The notes beneath the pieces are model-generated. The model saw nothing but the letters and a program-made list of their open reading frames with translations, searched no databases and was not told the origin of the DNA. The translations under genes and the position numbers were made by a program. Below, piece by piece: positions 1 to 8,513 of a DNA stretch of 23,037 nt. Position 1 is the first letter of the stretch, and every line of letters starts with the position of its first letter. Origin of the DNA: Eubacteriaceae bacterium (GTDB lineage: Bacteria; Bacillota; Clostridia; Eubacteriales; UBA1433); contig JAAZOI010000278.1 of NCBI GenBank assembly GCA_012797825.1, forward strand, positions 1-23,037, in the 5' to 3' direction.

Positions 1-369
1 ACATGGATATTAGGTCTTACGGTTGTTCAATTAGGACTAATAGAATATCCCGTAAGGTTTTTTCCCTATGCGACCAGAACAAGTTTTACTTTTGAATACT
101 TTGTCTATCCTTCTATCTGTGTTATTTTCAATCTGTATTATCCCAATGGCAAAAGCCGGTTCAGGCAGTTTATGCATTATTTTTATTTTTGCACGGCAAT
201 TACAATAATTGAGGTGCTGATAGAAAAATATACAGATATAATTAAATACCTTCATTGGACATGGCATGTTACATGGATTACTTTGTTTATAACTTTTTTC
301 TTATCCAGAAAATTTTATGTATGGTTTTTCAGCAAATATAATAAAGAAAACACAAGACATGTTGATTAA
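1..369 (+). CDS. CBO0543-family small membrane protein, 3' part only
   Basis: The frame is open from the first base of the window to TAA at 367-369, giving 122 residues without a start, so the 5' end lies outside. The visible part has a YPVRFF motif, then FTFEYFVYP and FNLYYP, two hydrophobic helices (around residues 57-72 and 86-101) separated by a short charged stretch, and a basic tail. The YPVR...FTFEYFVYP pattern is what I recall of the CBO0543 family, small multi-helix membrane proteins of unknown function in Bacillus and Clostridium. That assignment is from memory of the motif. Nothing in the context suggests a role; the next gene starts 138 bases downstream. Confidence 0.6.
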   Translation, partial: TWILGLTVVQLGLIEYPVRFFPYATRTSFTFEYFVYPSICVIFNLYYPNGKSRFRQFMHYFYFCTAITIIEVLIEKYTDIIKYLHWTWHVTWITLFITFFLSRKFYVWFFSKYNKENTRHVD

Positions 370-461
370 TGGTATTTAATGATAATTTTATGTATATTCA
401 TATTTTATTATTGTAATCAAATTATTAATAATTAATTGTTTAAAGAATAATGAATGCAAAA

Positions 462-490
462 TTGACGACAATAACATTATAATATATTTA
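462..490 (+). promoter_or_regulatory. possible promoter of the DUF255 gene
   Basis: TTGACG (462-467) and TATTTA (485-490) are separated by 17 bases. A better -10 match, TATAAT at 478-483, lies too close to this -35. The implied start would be near 497, almost on the ribosome site at 494-499, so the assignment is weak. Confidence 0.3.
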
Positions 491-507
491 ATCAGAAGGT
501 AGATGTA

Positions 508-2550
508 ATGCCCCATAATAAAGCTAATAAATTAATAAATGAAAAATCACCATACCTGCTTCAGCATGCTCACAACCCAGTTAATTGGTATCCGTGGGGA
601 AGTGAAGCATTTGAGAAAGCGAAGAATGAGGATAAACCTATTTTCTTGTCTATAGGTTATTCAACATGCCACTGGTGCCATGTAATGGAGCAAGAGTCTT
701 TTGAGGACGAGGATATAGCGAAAATATTAAACGAACATTTTGTAAGCATTAAAGTAGACAGAGAACAGCGTCCTGATATAGATTCTGTATACATGAGAGT
801 CTGTCAGATGCTTACAGGCGCGGGCGGCTGGCCGCTTTCAATATTTATGACGCCTGAGCAGAAGCCGTTTTACGCGGGAACATATTTCCCTAAAAACAGC
901 ATTCACAATATGCTCGGTTTTATAGAATTGCTTACTTTTATTGCCGAAAAATGGACAAACGGCAGACCAGAACTAATTGCGTCAGGCAATAAGATTACTG
1001 AAATCTTAACAGAAGAATTTGAAAGCAAAAGCGGAGTTATCTCAGACGATTTAGATAAAATAATTATAGAAAAAGCTTTCTCTCAATTCGCTGAGAGTTT
1101 TGATAAAATAAACGGCGGTTTCGGCTCCGCTCCCAAGTTTCCCTCCCCTCACAATTTAATATTCTTATTATATTATTCGCAGCTTAAGAACAATAAAAAC
1201 GCTTTGAAAATGGCTGAGTACACCCTTGCGCAAATGTACAGAGGCGGAATATTTGACCATATAGGCAACGGCTTCTGCCGATATTCCACTGATGATAAAT
1301 GGCTTGTGCCCCATTTTGAAAAAATGCTTTACGATAACGCCCTTTTACTTATATGCTATCTGGATTTATATCAGATAACACGCAACGAGCTTTATAAAAC
1401 TGTTTCTATTAAGATAATTGATTATATTATAAAACAAATGACTGATGTCCGCGGCGGATTTTACAGCGCGCAGGATGCAGACAGTGAAGGAGATGAGGGA
1501 AAATATTATCTTTTTTCTAAAGATGAGATTATAAAACTACTCGCCAAAGAGGACGGAGAATATTTCTGCGATTATTTTGATATAACCGAGAAAGGAAATT
1601 TTGAGAATTTTAAAAATATACCTAACCTTCTTAAGAATAAAAGCTATGATAAAACGCAGGAAAGAATAAAAGAGCTTATTAAAAAAGTTTATGATTATAG
1701 ACAAAGCAGGATGAGTCTTCTTACGGATGATAAGGTAATTACCTCTTGGAACTGCATGATGATTACGGCTTTCGCAAAAGCATATAAAATACTTCAAGAT
1801 GAAGAATATTTGCAGATTGCGCAAAAAGCCGCTAAGTTTATAGAAACATATTTGACGGATAAAAACAGCGGACTTTTATACGCAAGCGAAAGAGACGGCA
1901 AAGCGTCAGGATACGGTCATCTTGACGATTACGCTTTTTATATTATGGCTCTGATTGACTTATATGAAGCAACGTATGACGCGGCATATATTAAAAAATC
2001 GCTTGAGATATACAAAAAGATGCAGGAGCAGTTTTACGACGAGCAAAACGGCGGGTACTATCTTTCGGGAAAACAGAACGAAAGCCTTATTATGCGTCCG
2101 AAAGATATATATGACGGAGCAATCCCTTCGGGTAATTCTGTTGCGGCGTATGTATTATTAAAGCTCTCCAGGCTTACGGGTGAAGTGAATATTGAAAAAA
2201 TATCTGAAAAGCAGAATAATTTTATGGCGTTTAACGCTAAGCAGCACCCTATGGGTTACAGCTTTTTTAACATCGCGCTTATTAAAGATATTAACCCTTC
2301 AAAAGAACTTGTAGTTGTAGTTAAAATACAAGAAGAAAAAGAAGCTGTTAAAAAAATGCTCAGCGAAAAATTCTATCCTAACCTTACTGTAATAATAAAA
2401 AACGCCCAAAGCGATGAGTTGGATGAAGCCGCGCCGTTTACCGCTGCTTACGGACTAAAAAATAATATGGTTACTTTTTATTTGTGCCAAAATAAAATAT
2501 GCACCGCTCCGTTTAACGATTTTAATATGCTTAATGATATGCTGAATTAA
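508..2550 (+). CDS. thioredoxin domain-containing protein, DUF255 / YyaL (SPATA20) family
   Basis: 680 residues, the usual length for this family. An N-terminal thioredoxin-like domain carries the pair Cys54-His-Trp-Cys57 in YSTCHWCHVM, followed by KVDREQRPDID and GGWPLSIFMTP, which are hallmarks of DUF255 (COG1331). From about residue 190 the protein is an alpha-rich region resembling the (alpha/alpha)6 barrel of N-acylglucosamine 2-epimerases, with HFEKMLYDNA and QDADSEGDEGKYY motifs. Family members are presumed cytosolic; their substrate is unknown, and a sugar-binding or redox role is inferred only from the folds. The start is supported by AGAAGG at 494-499, 8 bases before the ATG. The gene appears monocistronic: no co-directional gene is clearly coupled to it and no strong terminator follows. 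Confidence 0.93.
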   Translation: MPHNKANKLINEKSPYLLQHAHNPVNWYPWGSEAFEKAKNEDKPIFLSIGYSTCHWCHVMEQESFEDEDIAKILNEHFVSIKVDREQRPDIDSVYMRVCQMLTGAGGWPLSIFMTPEQKPFYAGTYFPKNSIHNMLGFIELLTFIAEKWTNGRPELIASGNKITEILTEEFESKSGVISDDLDKIIIEKAFSQFAESFDKINGGFGSAPKFPSPHNLIFLLYYSQLKNNKNALKMAEYTLAQMYRGGIFDHIGNGFCRYSTDDKWLVPHFEKMLYDNALLLICYLDLYQITRNELYKTVSIKIIDYIIKQMTDVRGGFYSAQDADSEGDEGKYYLFSKDEIIKLLAKEDGEYFCDYFDITEKGNFENFKNIPNLLKNKSYDKTQERIKELIKKVYDYRQSRMSLLTDDKVITSWNCMMITAFAKAYKILQDEEYLQIAQKAAKFIETYLTDKNSGLLYASERDGKASGYGHLDDYAFYIMALIDLYEATYDAAYIKKSLEIYKKMQEQFYDEQNGGYYLSGKQNESLIMRPKDIYDGAIPSGNSVAAYVLLKLSRLTGEVNIEKISEKQNNFMAFNAKQHPMGYSFFNIALIKDINPSKELVVVVKIQEEKEAVKKMLSEKFYPNLTVIIKNAQSDELDEAAPFTAAYGLKNNMVTFYLCQNKICTAPFNDFNMLNDMLN

Positions 2551-2635
2551 GATTTTTTCTTTAGTTCCTATAATTTTTTCATTTCATATAATGATATATA
2601 TTTCTTGATTTGCTGGAGAAAAATATTGAATTAAT

Positions 2636-2884
2636 ATGAAAAATGAAGTTTTGGAATTACTTTCAAGCGGGCTCTTTAAAAGGATTATCGCCGGCGAAAT
2701 AATAAAGATTTCTGAAATTAACGCTGCCGTTGCAATACTTATAAAAGCTGATATTGCATTTGATATGTTTTTCGCTCCCGGCGGACCAAGAGTTGCCAAG
2801 GAGCTTTCGCTGGTAATATATATTACTCCTTCTGTAACAATTAATATACTTATCCAATTTGAGGCGGGGTCGCCTGTGTTATAG
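2636..2884 (+). CDS. doubtful 82-aa ORF, possible gene remnant
   Basis: The ORF fills most of the 328-base gap between the DUF255 gene and the convergent 171-aa gene and overlaps that gene's last bases. It has a hydrophobic, alanine/isoleucine-rich middle and a glycine-proline turn (APGGPRV). The nearest Shine-Dalgarno-like sequence, GGAGAA at 2615-2620, is 15 bases from the ATG, which is too far. One antisense frame is also open through this stretch (about 2584 to beyond 2870), so either frame, or neither, may be the trace of a former gene. I do not recognise a family. Confidence 0.22.
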   Translation: MKNEVLELLSSGLFKRIIAGEIIKISEINAAVAILIKADIAFDMFFAPGGPRVAKELSLVIYITPSVTINILIQFEAGSPVL

Positions 2885-3394
2885 GATATTTTTATAAATT
2901 ATATTATTATTTTTATCCTTGGTTATTATAAAACCCATACATTCAATAGTTTTTGCTTCTTCTGGGCGCTTTAAAAAATTAATTAGAAATTCTGTAAAAC
3001 TGCCATTGTGTTTTAGCATTTTATCAAATGTAAATTTATGTTTATTTGAAACATCATAAAATAACGTTAAAACTCTTAATAATTCTCTACCGTCTAAAAT
3101 TTGATAAGTCATGCTAAGTGCAACCAAACCATTTATAAAATACATTTCTTCTGCACTTCTGAGAGAATAAATAGCCATTTTATAAGAATAACTTAATAAA
3201 TTCCAAGCTAGATTTATAGAAATATTATTGTTAATAAAATGCTTCTCTTCCCAGGATAAGCATTGATATTTTTCAATTATATTGTTAATTTCTAAATCCA
3301 TATTTAATGGTTTATCAGGAATATCTTTAACCAAATATTCACCATTTTCTTTAGCAATGAATAAAACATTATCTAAATCCTGCAAAATATTCAT
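2879..3394 (-). CDS. unrecognised 171-aa protein
   Basis: The ATG is preceded by AAAGAGG seven bases upstream, so translation is well supported. The protein is acidic to neutral and predicted mainly alpha-helical, with no signal peptide or membrane helix. A central stretch (residues about 66-120) alternates aromatic and aliphatic residues (LLSYSYKMAIYSL, LVALSMTYQILDGREL, LTLFYDVSNKH). The C-terminus ends in a short beta-like strand. It is more AT-rich than the dap genes and stands alone between convergent and co-directional neighbours. Small lone helical proteins of this size are sometimes orphan immunity proteins of contact toxins, but no toxin is visible here and I make no functional call. 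A 10-bp palindrome, ATAAGCTTAT, lies just upstream (3412-3421). Confidence 0.7.
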   Translation of the reverse strand: MNILQDLDNVLFIAKENGEYLVKDIPDKPLNMDLEINNIIEKYQCLSWEEKHFINNNISINLAWNLLSYSYKMAIYSLRSAEEMYFINGLVALSMTYQILDGRELLRVLTLFYDVSNKHKFTFDKMLKHNGSFTEFLINFLKRPEEAKTIECMGFIITKDKNNNIIYKNIL

Positions 3395-3427
3395 TAAATA
3401 CCTCTTTGTTAATAAGCTTATAAGTAT

Positions 3428-3466
3428 AAAAAAATAAGACGTATAGCATCATAACTATACGCCTTA
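3428..3466 (-). terminator. rho-independent terminator of the M20 gene
   Basis: A 12-bp stem pairs 3435-3446 with 3455-3466 (one G-T pair) around an 8-base loop. Read on the minus strand it starts 6 bases after the M20 stop and is followed by a run of seven T. Confidence 0.85.
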
Positions 3467-3471
3467 ATTAC

Positions 3472-4584
3472 CTACTTTATCCCTGCCATTTTAAGATACA
3501 CATCAACTGTTGATAATAAAGCCTTCTCGTCAAAATTAAACTTATTTGAATGAAGCTGGTATGTGTACCCTTTTTCCTCATTGCATATTCCGGTGTAGAA
3601 AAACACCCCCGGCACTCTCTGCTGATAATAAGCGAAATCCTCCGCAAGCATGCTCGGTTCAACATCTATAGCATCTGGAATTTTTTTAATAAAATCTTTA
3701 TATAAATCCTCATCGTTATATACCGCGGGATATAAATCAACATAATCTATAACCGTATTTGTTTTACACAGCTTGTCTATTTTTTTCGCTTTGGCGCTAA
3801 TAAGACTCTTTATCCTTGTTCTTACCGCCGTGTCGTAAGTCCTCATTGTTCCCGAAAGCGTTGTTTTTTCGGCAATTACGTTTACCCTTTCCCCTCCGTT
3901 AATAGTCCCTATGCTTATAAGCGTTACTTCTTTTTCTTCTTCAAGCTTTTTCTTTATATCATCAACCGCTTTTACAAGCAGGCTTGCCGCTAAAATTGAG
4001 TCAATACCATCCTGCGGCTTTGCGGCGTGGGAAGACTTTCCGTTTACGCTGATGTAAAATTCCCCAGTCTGCGCCATAAAGTATCCGCTTTTTACCGCTA
4101 TTTTACCTTCCTCTACATTGGGGTTTACGTGCGTGCCGTAAATTCTTTTTACCTTATATTTTTCAAGTATGCCCATTTCAACAATGGCGTTTGCGCCTCC
4201 CGGTCCTTCTTCGGCGGGCTGGAAGATGAAAAGCACGTTTTCTTTTAATTTGTCTTTATTTTCATTGATAATTTTTGCCGCTGTTAAAACCGCCGCCATA
4301 TGACCGTCGTGACCGCAGGCGTGCATGAAACCTTCATGAACGCTTTTATAATCAAGTTCGTTTAATTCACTGACGCTGAGACCGTCGATATCGGCTCTGA
4401 ACGCGACTGTTTTTCTGGCTTTAATATCTATATAAGCAATTACTGCTGTTTCTAAAATTATTTCGTATTCTATTTTGTACTCGTCAAGTTTTTTGCATAT
4501 ATAATCGCGTGTTTTAAATTCCTTAAATCCTTCTTCCGGTATTGTATGCAGATGTTGTCTTATTTTTATAATTTCGTCTATCAT
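3472..4584 (-). CDS. M20 family amidohydrolase, candidate N-acetyldiaminopimelate deacetylase
   Basis: 370 residues from the preferred ATG at 4584, which has GAGGG 6 bases upstream; an in-frame ATG at 4602 lacks a ribosome site. Metal-site motifs of peptidase family M20D are intact: HACGHDGH (residues 88-95, including Cys90 and His92), QPAEEGPGG with Glu126, His152 in GTHV, and a C-terminal LHSNKFNFDE. The insert dimerisation domain starts near KSSHAAKPQDG. The family includes hippurate hydrolases, IAA-amino acid hydrolases and the Bacillus N-acetyl-DAP deacetylase. The neighbour, divergent by 364 bases, is a lysine operon whose acyltransferase is of the acetylating type, and that operon has no deacetylase of its own. 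This makes the DAP role the best inference, though not proven. Being divergent, it is not under the lysine riboswitch. Confidence 0.9.
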   Translation of the reverse strand: MIDEIIKIRQHLHTIPEEGFKEFKTRDYICKKLDEYKIEYEIILETAVIAYIDIKARKTVAFRADIDGLSVSELNELDYKSVHEGFMHACGHDGHMAAVLTAAKIINENKDKLKENVLFIFQPAEEGPGGANAIVEMGILEKYKVKRIYGTHVNPNVEEGKIAVKSGYFMAQTGEFYISVNGKSSHAAKPQDGIDSILAASLLVKAVDDIKKKLEEEKEVTLISIGTINGGERVNVIAEKTTLSGTMRTYDTAVRTRIKSLISAKAKKIDKLCKTNTVIDYVDLYPAVYNDEDLYKDFIKKIPDAIDVEPSMLAEDFAYYQQRVPGVFFYTGICNEEKGYTYQLHSNKFNFDEKALLSTVDVYLKMAGIK

Positions 4585-4660
4585 TTGTAACCCTCGCAGC
4601 ATAATATATAATTATAATAGCATATTTTCCGTCTAAATAAAATTATTTTGAAAAAAACTC

Positions 4661-4688
4661 TTTACATTTTCATATCGGCTGTTATAAT
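4661..4688 (+). promoter_or_regulatory. sigma-A-type promoter of the lysine operon
   Basis: TTTACA (4661-4666), a 16-base spacer and a perfect TATAAT (4683-4688). Transcription would start near 4695, about 20 bases before the lysine riboswitch begins. Confidence 0.7.
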
Positions 4689-4711
4689 TTAAAATTAATA
4701 TAATATTTTAT

Positions 4712-4887
4712 GACACGATAGAGGAGCAAAACTTATTAGTAGCGTATCAGATGTTTCAGAAACAGACGAAGATATGTGAAAGGATGATTTTGCCGAAGCT
4801 TTATATATTCTCTGAAGTATATATTGCTGGGATTATGAATAACATTCATAATACTGTCATCAATAACTTGGTGGAGTGCTATCTGGG
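4712..4887 (+). promoter_or_regulatory. lysine riboswitch (L-box)
   Basis: The leader has the conserved L-box pieces in order: GATAGAGGAGC at the 5' side, TTAGTAGCG, GTGAAAGGATGATTTTGCCG followed by AAGC, TTGCTGGG, ACTGTCAT, and GGTGGAGTGCTATCTGG at the 3' side. The closing helix pairs GATAG (4717-4721) with CTATC (4879-4883). Known L-boxes bind lysine and shut off transcription or translation. Its place directly ahead of asd-dapA-dapB-dapH fits this exactly. Confidence 0.93.
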
Positions 4888-4908
4888 TAACTTTTGATTT
4901 GTTATTAC

Positions 4909-4936
4909 AGCCGGCACAGCCGGCTTAAGTTATTTT
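4909..4936 (+). terminator. attenuator hairpin of the lysine riboswitch
   Basis: AGCCGG (4909-4914) pairs with CCGGCT (4920-4925) across a 5-base loop, followed by TAAGTTATTTTT, and the asd ribosome site AGGAGG begins immediately after. AATAACTT (4862-4869), within the 3' part of the aptamer, can pair with AAGTTATT (4927-4934), a possible competing antiterminator. The expected logic is that lysine-bound RNA favours the hairpin and premature stop. The stem is short, so translational masking of the ribosome site may contribute. Confidence 0.7.
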
Positions 4937-4948
4937 TAGGAGGTTATT

Positions 4949-5947
4949 ATGAAAAAGTACAATGTTGCCGTCGCGGGCGCGTCGGGTATGGTAGGAAGGA
5001 AAATGCTTCAGGTTTTAGAAGAACGCAATTTCCCTATCGAAAATTTTTATCCTATGGCCTCGAGCCGTTCTGCAGGCAAGACCATTACGTTTAAAGGAAG
5101 AGAATATGTAATTGAGGAGCTTTGCGATACATCTTTTAAAAAAGATATCGATATAGCGCTGTTTTCAGCAGGCGGAGAAACGAGCTTAAAATTCAGCCCC
5201 ATCGCGGCTAAAGACGGGGTTATCGTAATTGACAACTCAAGCGCTTTTAGAATGTACGATGACGTTCCGCTTGTTGTGCCTGAGGTAAACAGCTATGACC
5301 TGAAATGGCACAAAAATATTATAGCAAACCCCAACTGCTCAACCATACAGGCAGTAGTGGCATTAAAGCCCATTCATGATAATTATAAAATTAAAAGAAT
5401 AGTTTACTCTACATACCAGGCGGTTTCCGGCTCAGGCTTAAAAGGGTATGACGATTTGCAAAACGGCATACAAGGCGGAGCGAATAAATTTTATGCGCAT
5501 CCCATAGCTTTTAACTGCCTGCCTCATATAGACAGCTTTTTAGATAACGGCTATACAAAAGAAGAAATGAAAATGGTAAACGAAACCAAGAAAATACTTG
5601 GAGATTATGACATAAAAATAACAGCGACAACAGTTAGGGTTCCGGTATATTACGGACACAGCGAAAGCATTAATATCGAAACCGAAAAACCGTTTGATGT
5701 TGATGAAGTAAGACAACTGCTTGAAAGTAGCGAAGGAATAATAGTACTCGACAAACCGCAAGAAAATATTTACCCCACGGCTTTGCAGGCGGAAGATAAA
5801 GATGAAGTGTTTGTAGGCAGAATCCGCCGCGACTTCAGCTGTGAAAACGGGCTTAATTTGTGGGTTGTCGCGGACAACATCCGCAAAGGAGCCGCAACAA
5901 ACGCGGTTCAGATAGCGGAAAGATTAATCAAAGATAAATATATTTAA
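4949..5947 (+). CDS. asd: aspartate-semialdehyde dehydrogenase
   Basis: Reduces aspartyl phosphate to aspartate semialdehyde with NADPH, the branch point to lysine/DAP and to threonine/methionine. At 332 residues it is typical for the family. The N-terminal nucleotide-binding loop is GASGMVG (residues 10-16). The catalytic cysteine is Cys130 in NPNCSTIQ, the catalytic histidine is His237 in VPVYYGHSES, and SGSGLKG follows the Rossmann domain. AGGAGG lies 7 bases before the ATG. It is the first gene of the riboswitch-controlled operon; dapA follows after 53 bases. Confidence 0.97.
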   Translation: MKKYNVAVAGASGMVGRKMLQVLEERNFPIENFYPMASSRSAGKTITFKGREYVIEELCDTSFKKDIDIALFSAGGETSLKFSPIAAKDGVIVIDNSSAFRMYDDVPLVVPEVNSYDLKWHKNIIANPNCSTIQAVVALKPIHDNYKIKRIVYSTYQAVSGSGLKGYDDLQNGIQGGANKFYAHPIAFNCLPHIDSFLDNGYTKEEMKMVNETKKILGDYDIKITATTVRVPVYYGHSESINIETEKPFDVDEVRQLLESSEGIIVLDKPQENIYPTALQAEDKDEVFVGRIRRDFSCENGLNLWVVADNIRKGAATNAVQIAERLIKDKYI

Positions 5948-6000
5948 TATTTATATATATTTATAAATTTTATTGGGCCTAAATATAAGGAGGAATTAAT

Positions 6001-6900
6001 ATGAGTATATTTACAGGTTCAGCAGTAGCGCTTGTTACACCTTTTAATGAACAAGGAATCAACTTCAAAAAACTTGAGGAGTTAATTGATTTTCAGATAA
6101 AAGGTAAAACAGACGGTATTGTACTTGCAGGCACAACCGGAGAAGCTCCGACAATTGAAGAAAACGAATTGTTTGAATTGTTTGAAAGGGGCATAAAATA
6201 CATTAATAAACGTGTTCCGGCAATATGCGGAGTAGGCGCAAACAACACCGCTGCGGTAATTAGACGCGCTAAAAAAGCATATGAATTCGGGGCAGACGGT
6301 CTGCTGATTGTAAATCCATATTACAATAAATCCAGTGATGAAGGCTTAATCGCGCATTATCAGGCAATTTCTGACGCAACACCGCTTCCGATAATAATTT
6401 ACAACGTTCCGTCAAGAACAGGAAAAAACATCACGCCCGCTTTGCTTAACAAGCTTGCCGACATTGAAAATGTAAAAGCAGTAAAAGAAGCAAGCGCTGA
6501 TATAAGCCAGATCTGCGACGTACTTGACATGTGCGGCGACAGACTTGACGTATATTCGGGAAATGACGACCAGATTCTTGCTATAACAGCTTTGGGCGGC
6601 AAAGGAGTTATCTCCACCACCGCCAATATGGAACCGGAACTTAATCATGATATATATGAAGAATTTGAAAAAGGCAACATAGCTAAAGCGAGAGAGCTTC
6701 AATTCAGACTTAACAAGCTTCATCATCCCGTATTTGCAGCAGCTAACCCCATACCGTTAAAAACGGCAATGAACATGGTAGGCTTTGAAGTGGGTCCGTT
6801 AAGACTGCCGCTTATAGAGCTTAGTGGCAAAGCGAGAGAAAATCTTGCAGCCGCGCTTATAGAATTCGGGTATTCTTTAACGGAAAAAGCAAAAGCGTAA
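6001..6900 (+). CDS. dapA: 4-hydroxy-tetrahydrodipicolinate synthase
   Basis: Condenses pyruvate with aspartate semialdehyde, the first committed step to DAP and lysine. 299 residues with a complete TIM-barrel active site: GTTGE (44-48) with the catalytic threonine, Tyr134 and Arg139 in IIIYNVPSRTG, and the Schiff-base lysine Lys162 in AVKEAS. AAGGAGG sits 6-7 bases before the ATG. It is the second gene of the lysine operon; a 76-base gap separates it from dapB, with no terminator seen. Confidence 0.97.
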   Translation: MSIFTGSAVALVTPFNEQGINFKKLEELIDFQIKGKTDGIVLAGTTGEAPTIEENELFELFERGIKYINKRVPAICGVGANNTAAVIRRAKKAYEFGADGLLIVNPYYNKSSDEGLIAHYQAISDATPLPIIIYNVPSRTGKNITPALLNKLADIENVKAVKEASADISQICDVLDMCGDRLDVYSGNDDQILAITALGGKGVISTTANMEPELNHDIYEEFEKGNIAKARELQFRLNKLHHPVFAAANPIPLKTAMNMVGFEVGPLRLPLIELSGKARENLAAALIEFGYSLTEKAKA

Positions 6901-6976
6901 ATAAAAGTTATATTATTTAAAAAGAATTTGACATATTTAAGCTGCAGAAATTATTCCAGCATATAAGAGGTTTATT

Positions 6977-7732
6977 ATGATAAAATTGTTTATGATAGGC
7001 TGCGACGGCGCAATGGGACGCACCATAACGGAATATGTAAAGACTCAGGATGATATAATAATAAGCGCGGGCTTTTCACCCGTTAAAGGTTACAGCTGCG
7101 AATATCCCGTTTATAATAATTTTGATGATGTTGACCCCAATATTTTTGATGTCGCCGTAGATTTTACGCACTTCAGTTTATTTGACTCAATAGCCGGTTT
7201 CGCGCAAAGATGCAAAAAGCCGATTATAATAGCGACAACAGGGCTATCTGAAGAAAATGTGGCTACGCTAAAAAAATTAAGCAGAGATTTCAGCGTATTT
7301 CATACTAAAAATATGTCTTACGGAGTTAACTTAATGCTTGATTTGATTGCAAGAGCATCTTCAAACATATCCGGATATGATATTGAAATTATAGAAAAAC
7401 ACCACAATAAAAAAGTTGACGCTCCGAGCGGAACAGCTTTAATGATAGCAAACACCATTAAAAACAACATTAATCGTCCTGTGGAATTCCTGTTCGGCAG
7501 ATACGGTAAAGACACAAAAAGAAAAGAGCAGGAAATAACAATCCACGCAATTCGAGGCGGCACAATACCCGGAGACCATACAGTAATTTTTGCGGGTCCG
7601 GATGAAATAATAGAAATTTCTCATTCGGCGCTTTCAAAAAAAGTGTTCGCGGCAGGCGCAATAAAAGCAGCCAGATTTATTATTGATAAGAGAAACGGCT
7701 TTTACGATATGAACAGCATAATCAATTCATAA
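6977..7732 (+). CDS. dapB: 4-hydroxy-tetrahydrodipicolinate reductase
   Basis: Reduces hydroxy-tetrahydrodipicolinate to tetrahydrodipicolinate using NAD(P)H. 251 residues. The dinucleotide-binding motif is GCDGAMGRT (8-16), VDFTHFS and ATTGLSEE follow, and the catalytic block is EKHHNKKVDAPSGTA (140-154) with His142, His143 and Lys146. RGGTIPGDH and ISHSALSKKVFAAGA complete the C-terminal half. The ATG has AGAGG upstream. dapH follows after 15 bases, so the two are surely cotranscribed. Confidence 0.97.
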   Translation: MIKLFMIGCDGAMGRTITEYVKTQDDIIISAGFSPVKGYSCEYPVYNNFDDVDPNIFDVAVDFTHFSLFDSIAGFAQRCKKPIIIATTGLSEENVATLKKLSRDFSVFHTKNMSYGVNLMLDLIARASSNISGYDIEIIEKHHNKKVDAPSGTALMIANTIKNNINRPVEFLFGRYGKDTKRKEQEITIHAIRGGTIPGDHTVIFAGPDEIIEISHSALSKKVFAAGAIKAARFIIDKRNGFYDMNSIINS

Positions 7733-7747
7733 TATCAGGAGACAAAT

Positions 7748-8482
7748 ATGAGCGAAGATATAAAATCAAGATACGATTTCACTGATCCGTATCAAATTGC
7801 ACAATATATAAAAGATGTAAAAAAGACAACGCCTGTAAAACTTTATGTATCGGGCGATATTTCACAAAATGATCTTGAAGGATTTGAATATTACGGAATA
7901 AGCTCCTCATGCGTTATATTTACGCAGATAGACGCGGCAAATATGTTTATCGAAACTCATAAAAGCAAGATAAAGTCATACCGTTTGGAATATGACAGAA
8001 GAAATTCCGCAATACCGCTTTTAGATACAACGGCACTTCAGGCAAGAATCGAGCCCGGCTCTTTTATAAGAGAAGGCGCGATTATAGAAAAGGGCTGCGT
8101 TGTAATGATGGGAGCAGTTGTAAACATAGGGGCTGTAATCGGGCAAGATACAATGCTGGATATGGGATGCGTCGTAGGGGCAAGAGTTCAGGTCGGGAAA
8201 AAATGTCATATAGGCGCAGGAGCCGTTTTAGCAGGCGTGCTTGAGCCTCCGAGCAAAACTCCCGTAATTATTGAGGATGACGTATTAGTAGGCGCAAACG
8301 CGGTAGTAATTGAAGGAGTTCATATATGCGCGGGCGCAGTAGTCGCGGCAGGTGCTATCGTTACACAAGATGTCGGTCCTAATGAAGTGGTAGCCGGCAA
8401 CCCCGCAAGAGTAGTGAAGATGAAAGACGATAAAACTATATCAAAAACCGAACTGCTTGATGATTTAAGAAAAGGATTCTAA
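7748..8482 (+). CDS. dapH: tetrahydrodipicolinate N-acetyltransferase (DapH type)
   Basis: Acetylates tetrahydrodipicolinate with acetyl-CoA, committing this organism to the acetylated DAP branch used by Bacillus. 244 residues: an N-terminal DapH-specific region (KKTTPVKLYVSGDI, then YDRRNSAIPLLD near residues 85-96) followed by a left-handed beta helix of hexapeptide repeats (MMGAVVNIGAVIG, HIGAGAVLAGVLEPPS, GANAVVIEGV). This arrangement matches Bacillus DapH rather than the succinylating proteobacterial DapD. AGGAG lies 6-8 bases before the ATG. It is the last gene of the operon and a strong terminator follows. The aminotransferase that would come next in the pathway is not in this window. 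Confidence 0.95.
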   Translation: MSEDIKSRYDFTDPYQIAQYIKDVKKTTPVKLYVSGDISQNDLEGFEYYGISSSCVIFTQIDAANMFIETHKSKIKSYRLEYDRRNSAIPLLDTTALQARIEPGSFIREGAIIEKGCVVMMGAVVNIGAVIGQDTMLDMGCVVGARVQVGKKCHIGAGAVLAGVLEPPSKTPVIIEDDVLVGANAVVIEGVHICAGAVVAAGAIVTQDVGPNEVVAGNPARVVKMKDDKTISKTELLDDLRKGF

Positions 8483-8513
8483 AAATAGATTTCATTAATA
8501 ACCCTTCTAATAT

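Noticed and set aside
4585..4660. Promoter for the divergent M20 gene
   Set aside because: A TATTATAAT-like -10 exists on the minus strand near 4610-4618, but no acceptable -35 was found at the right spacing.
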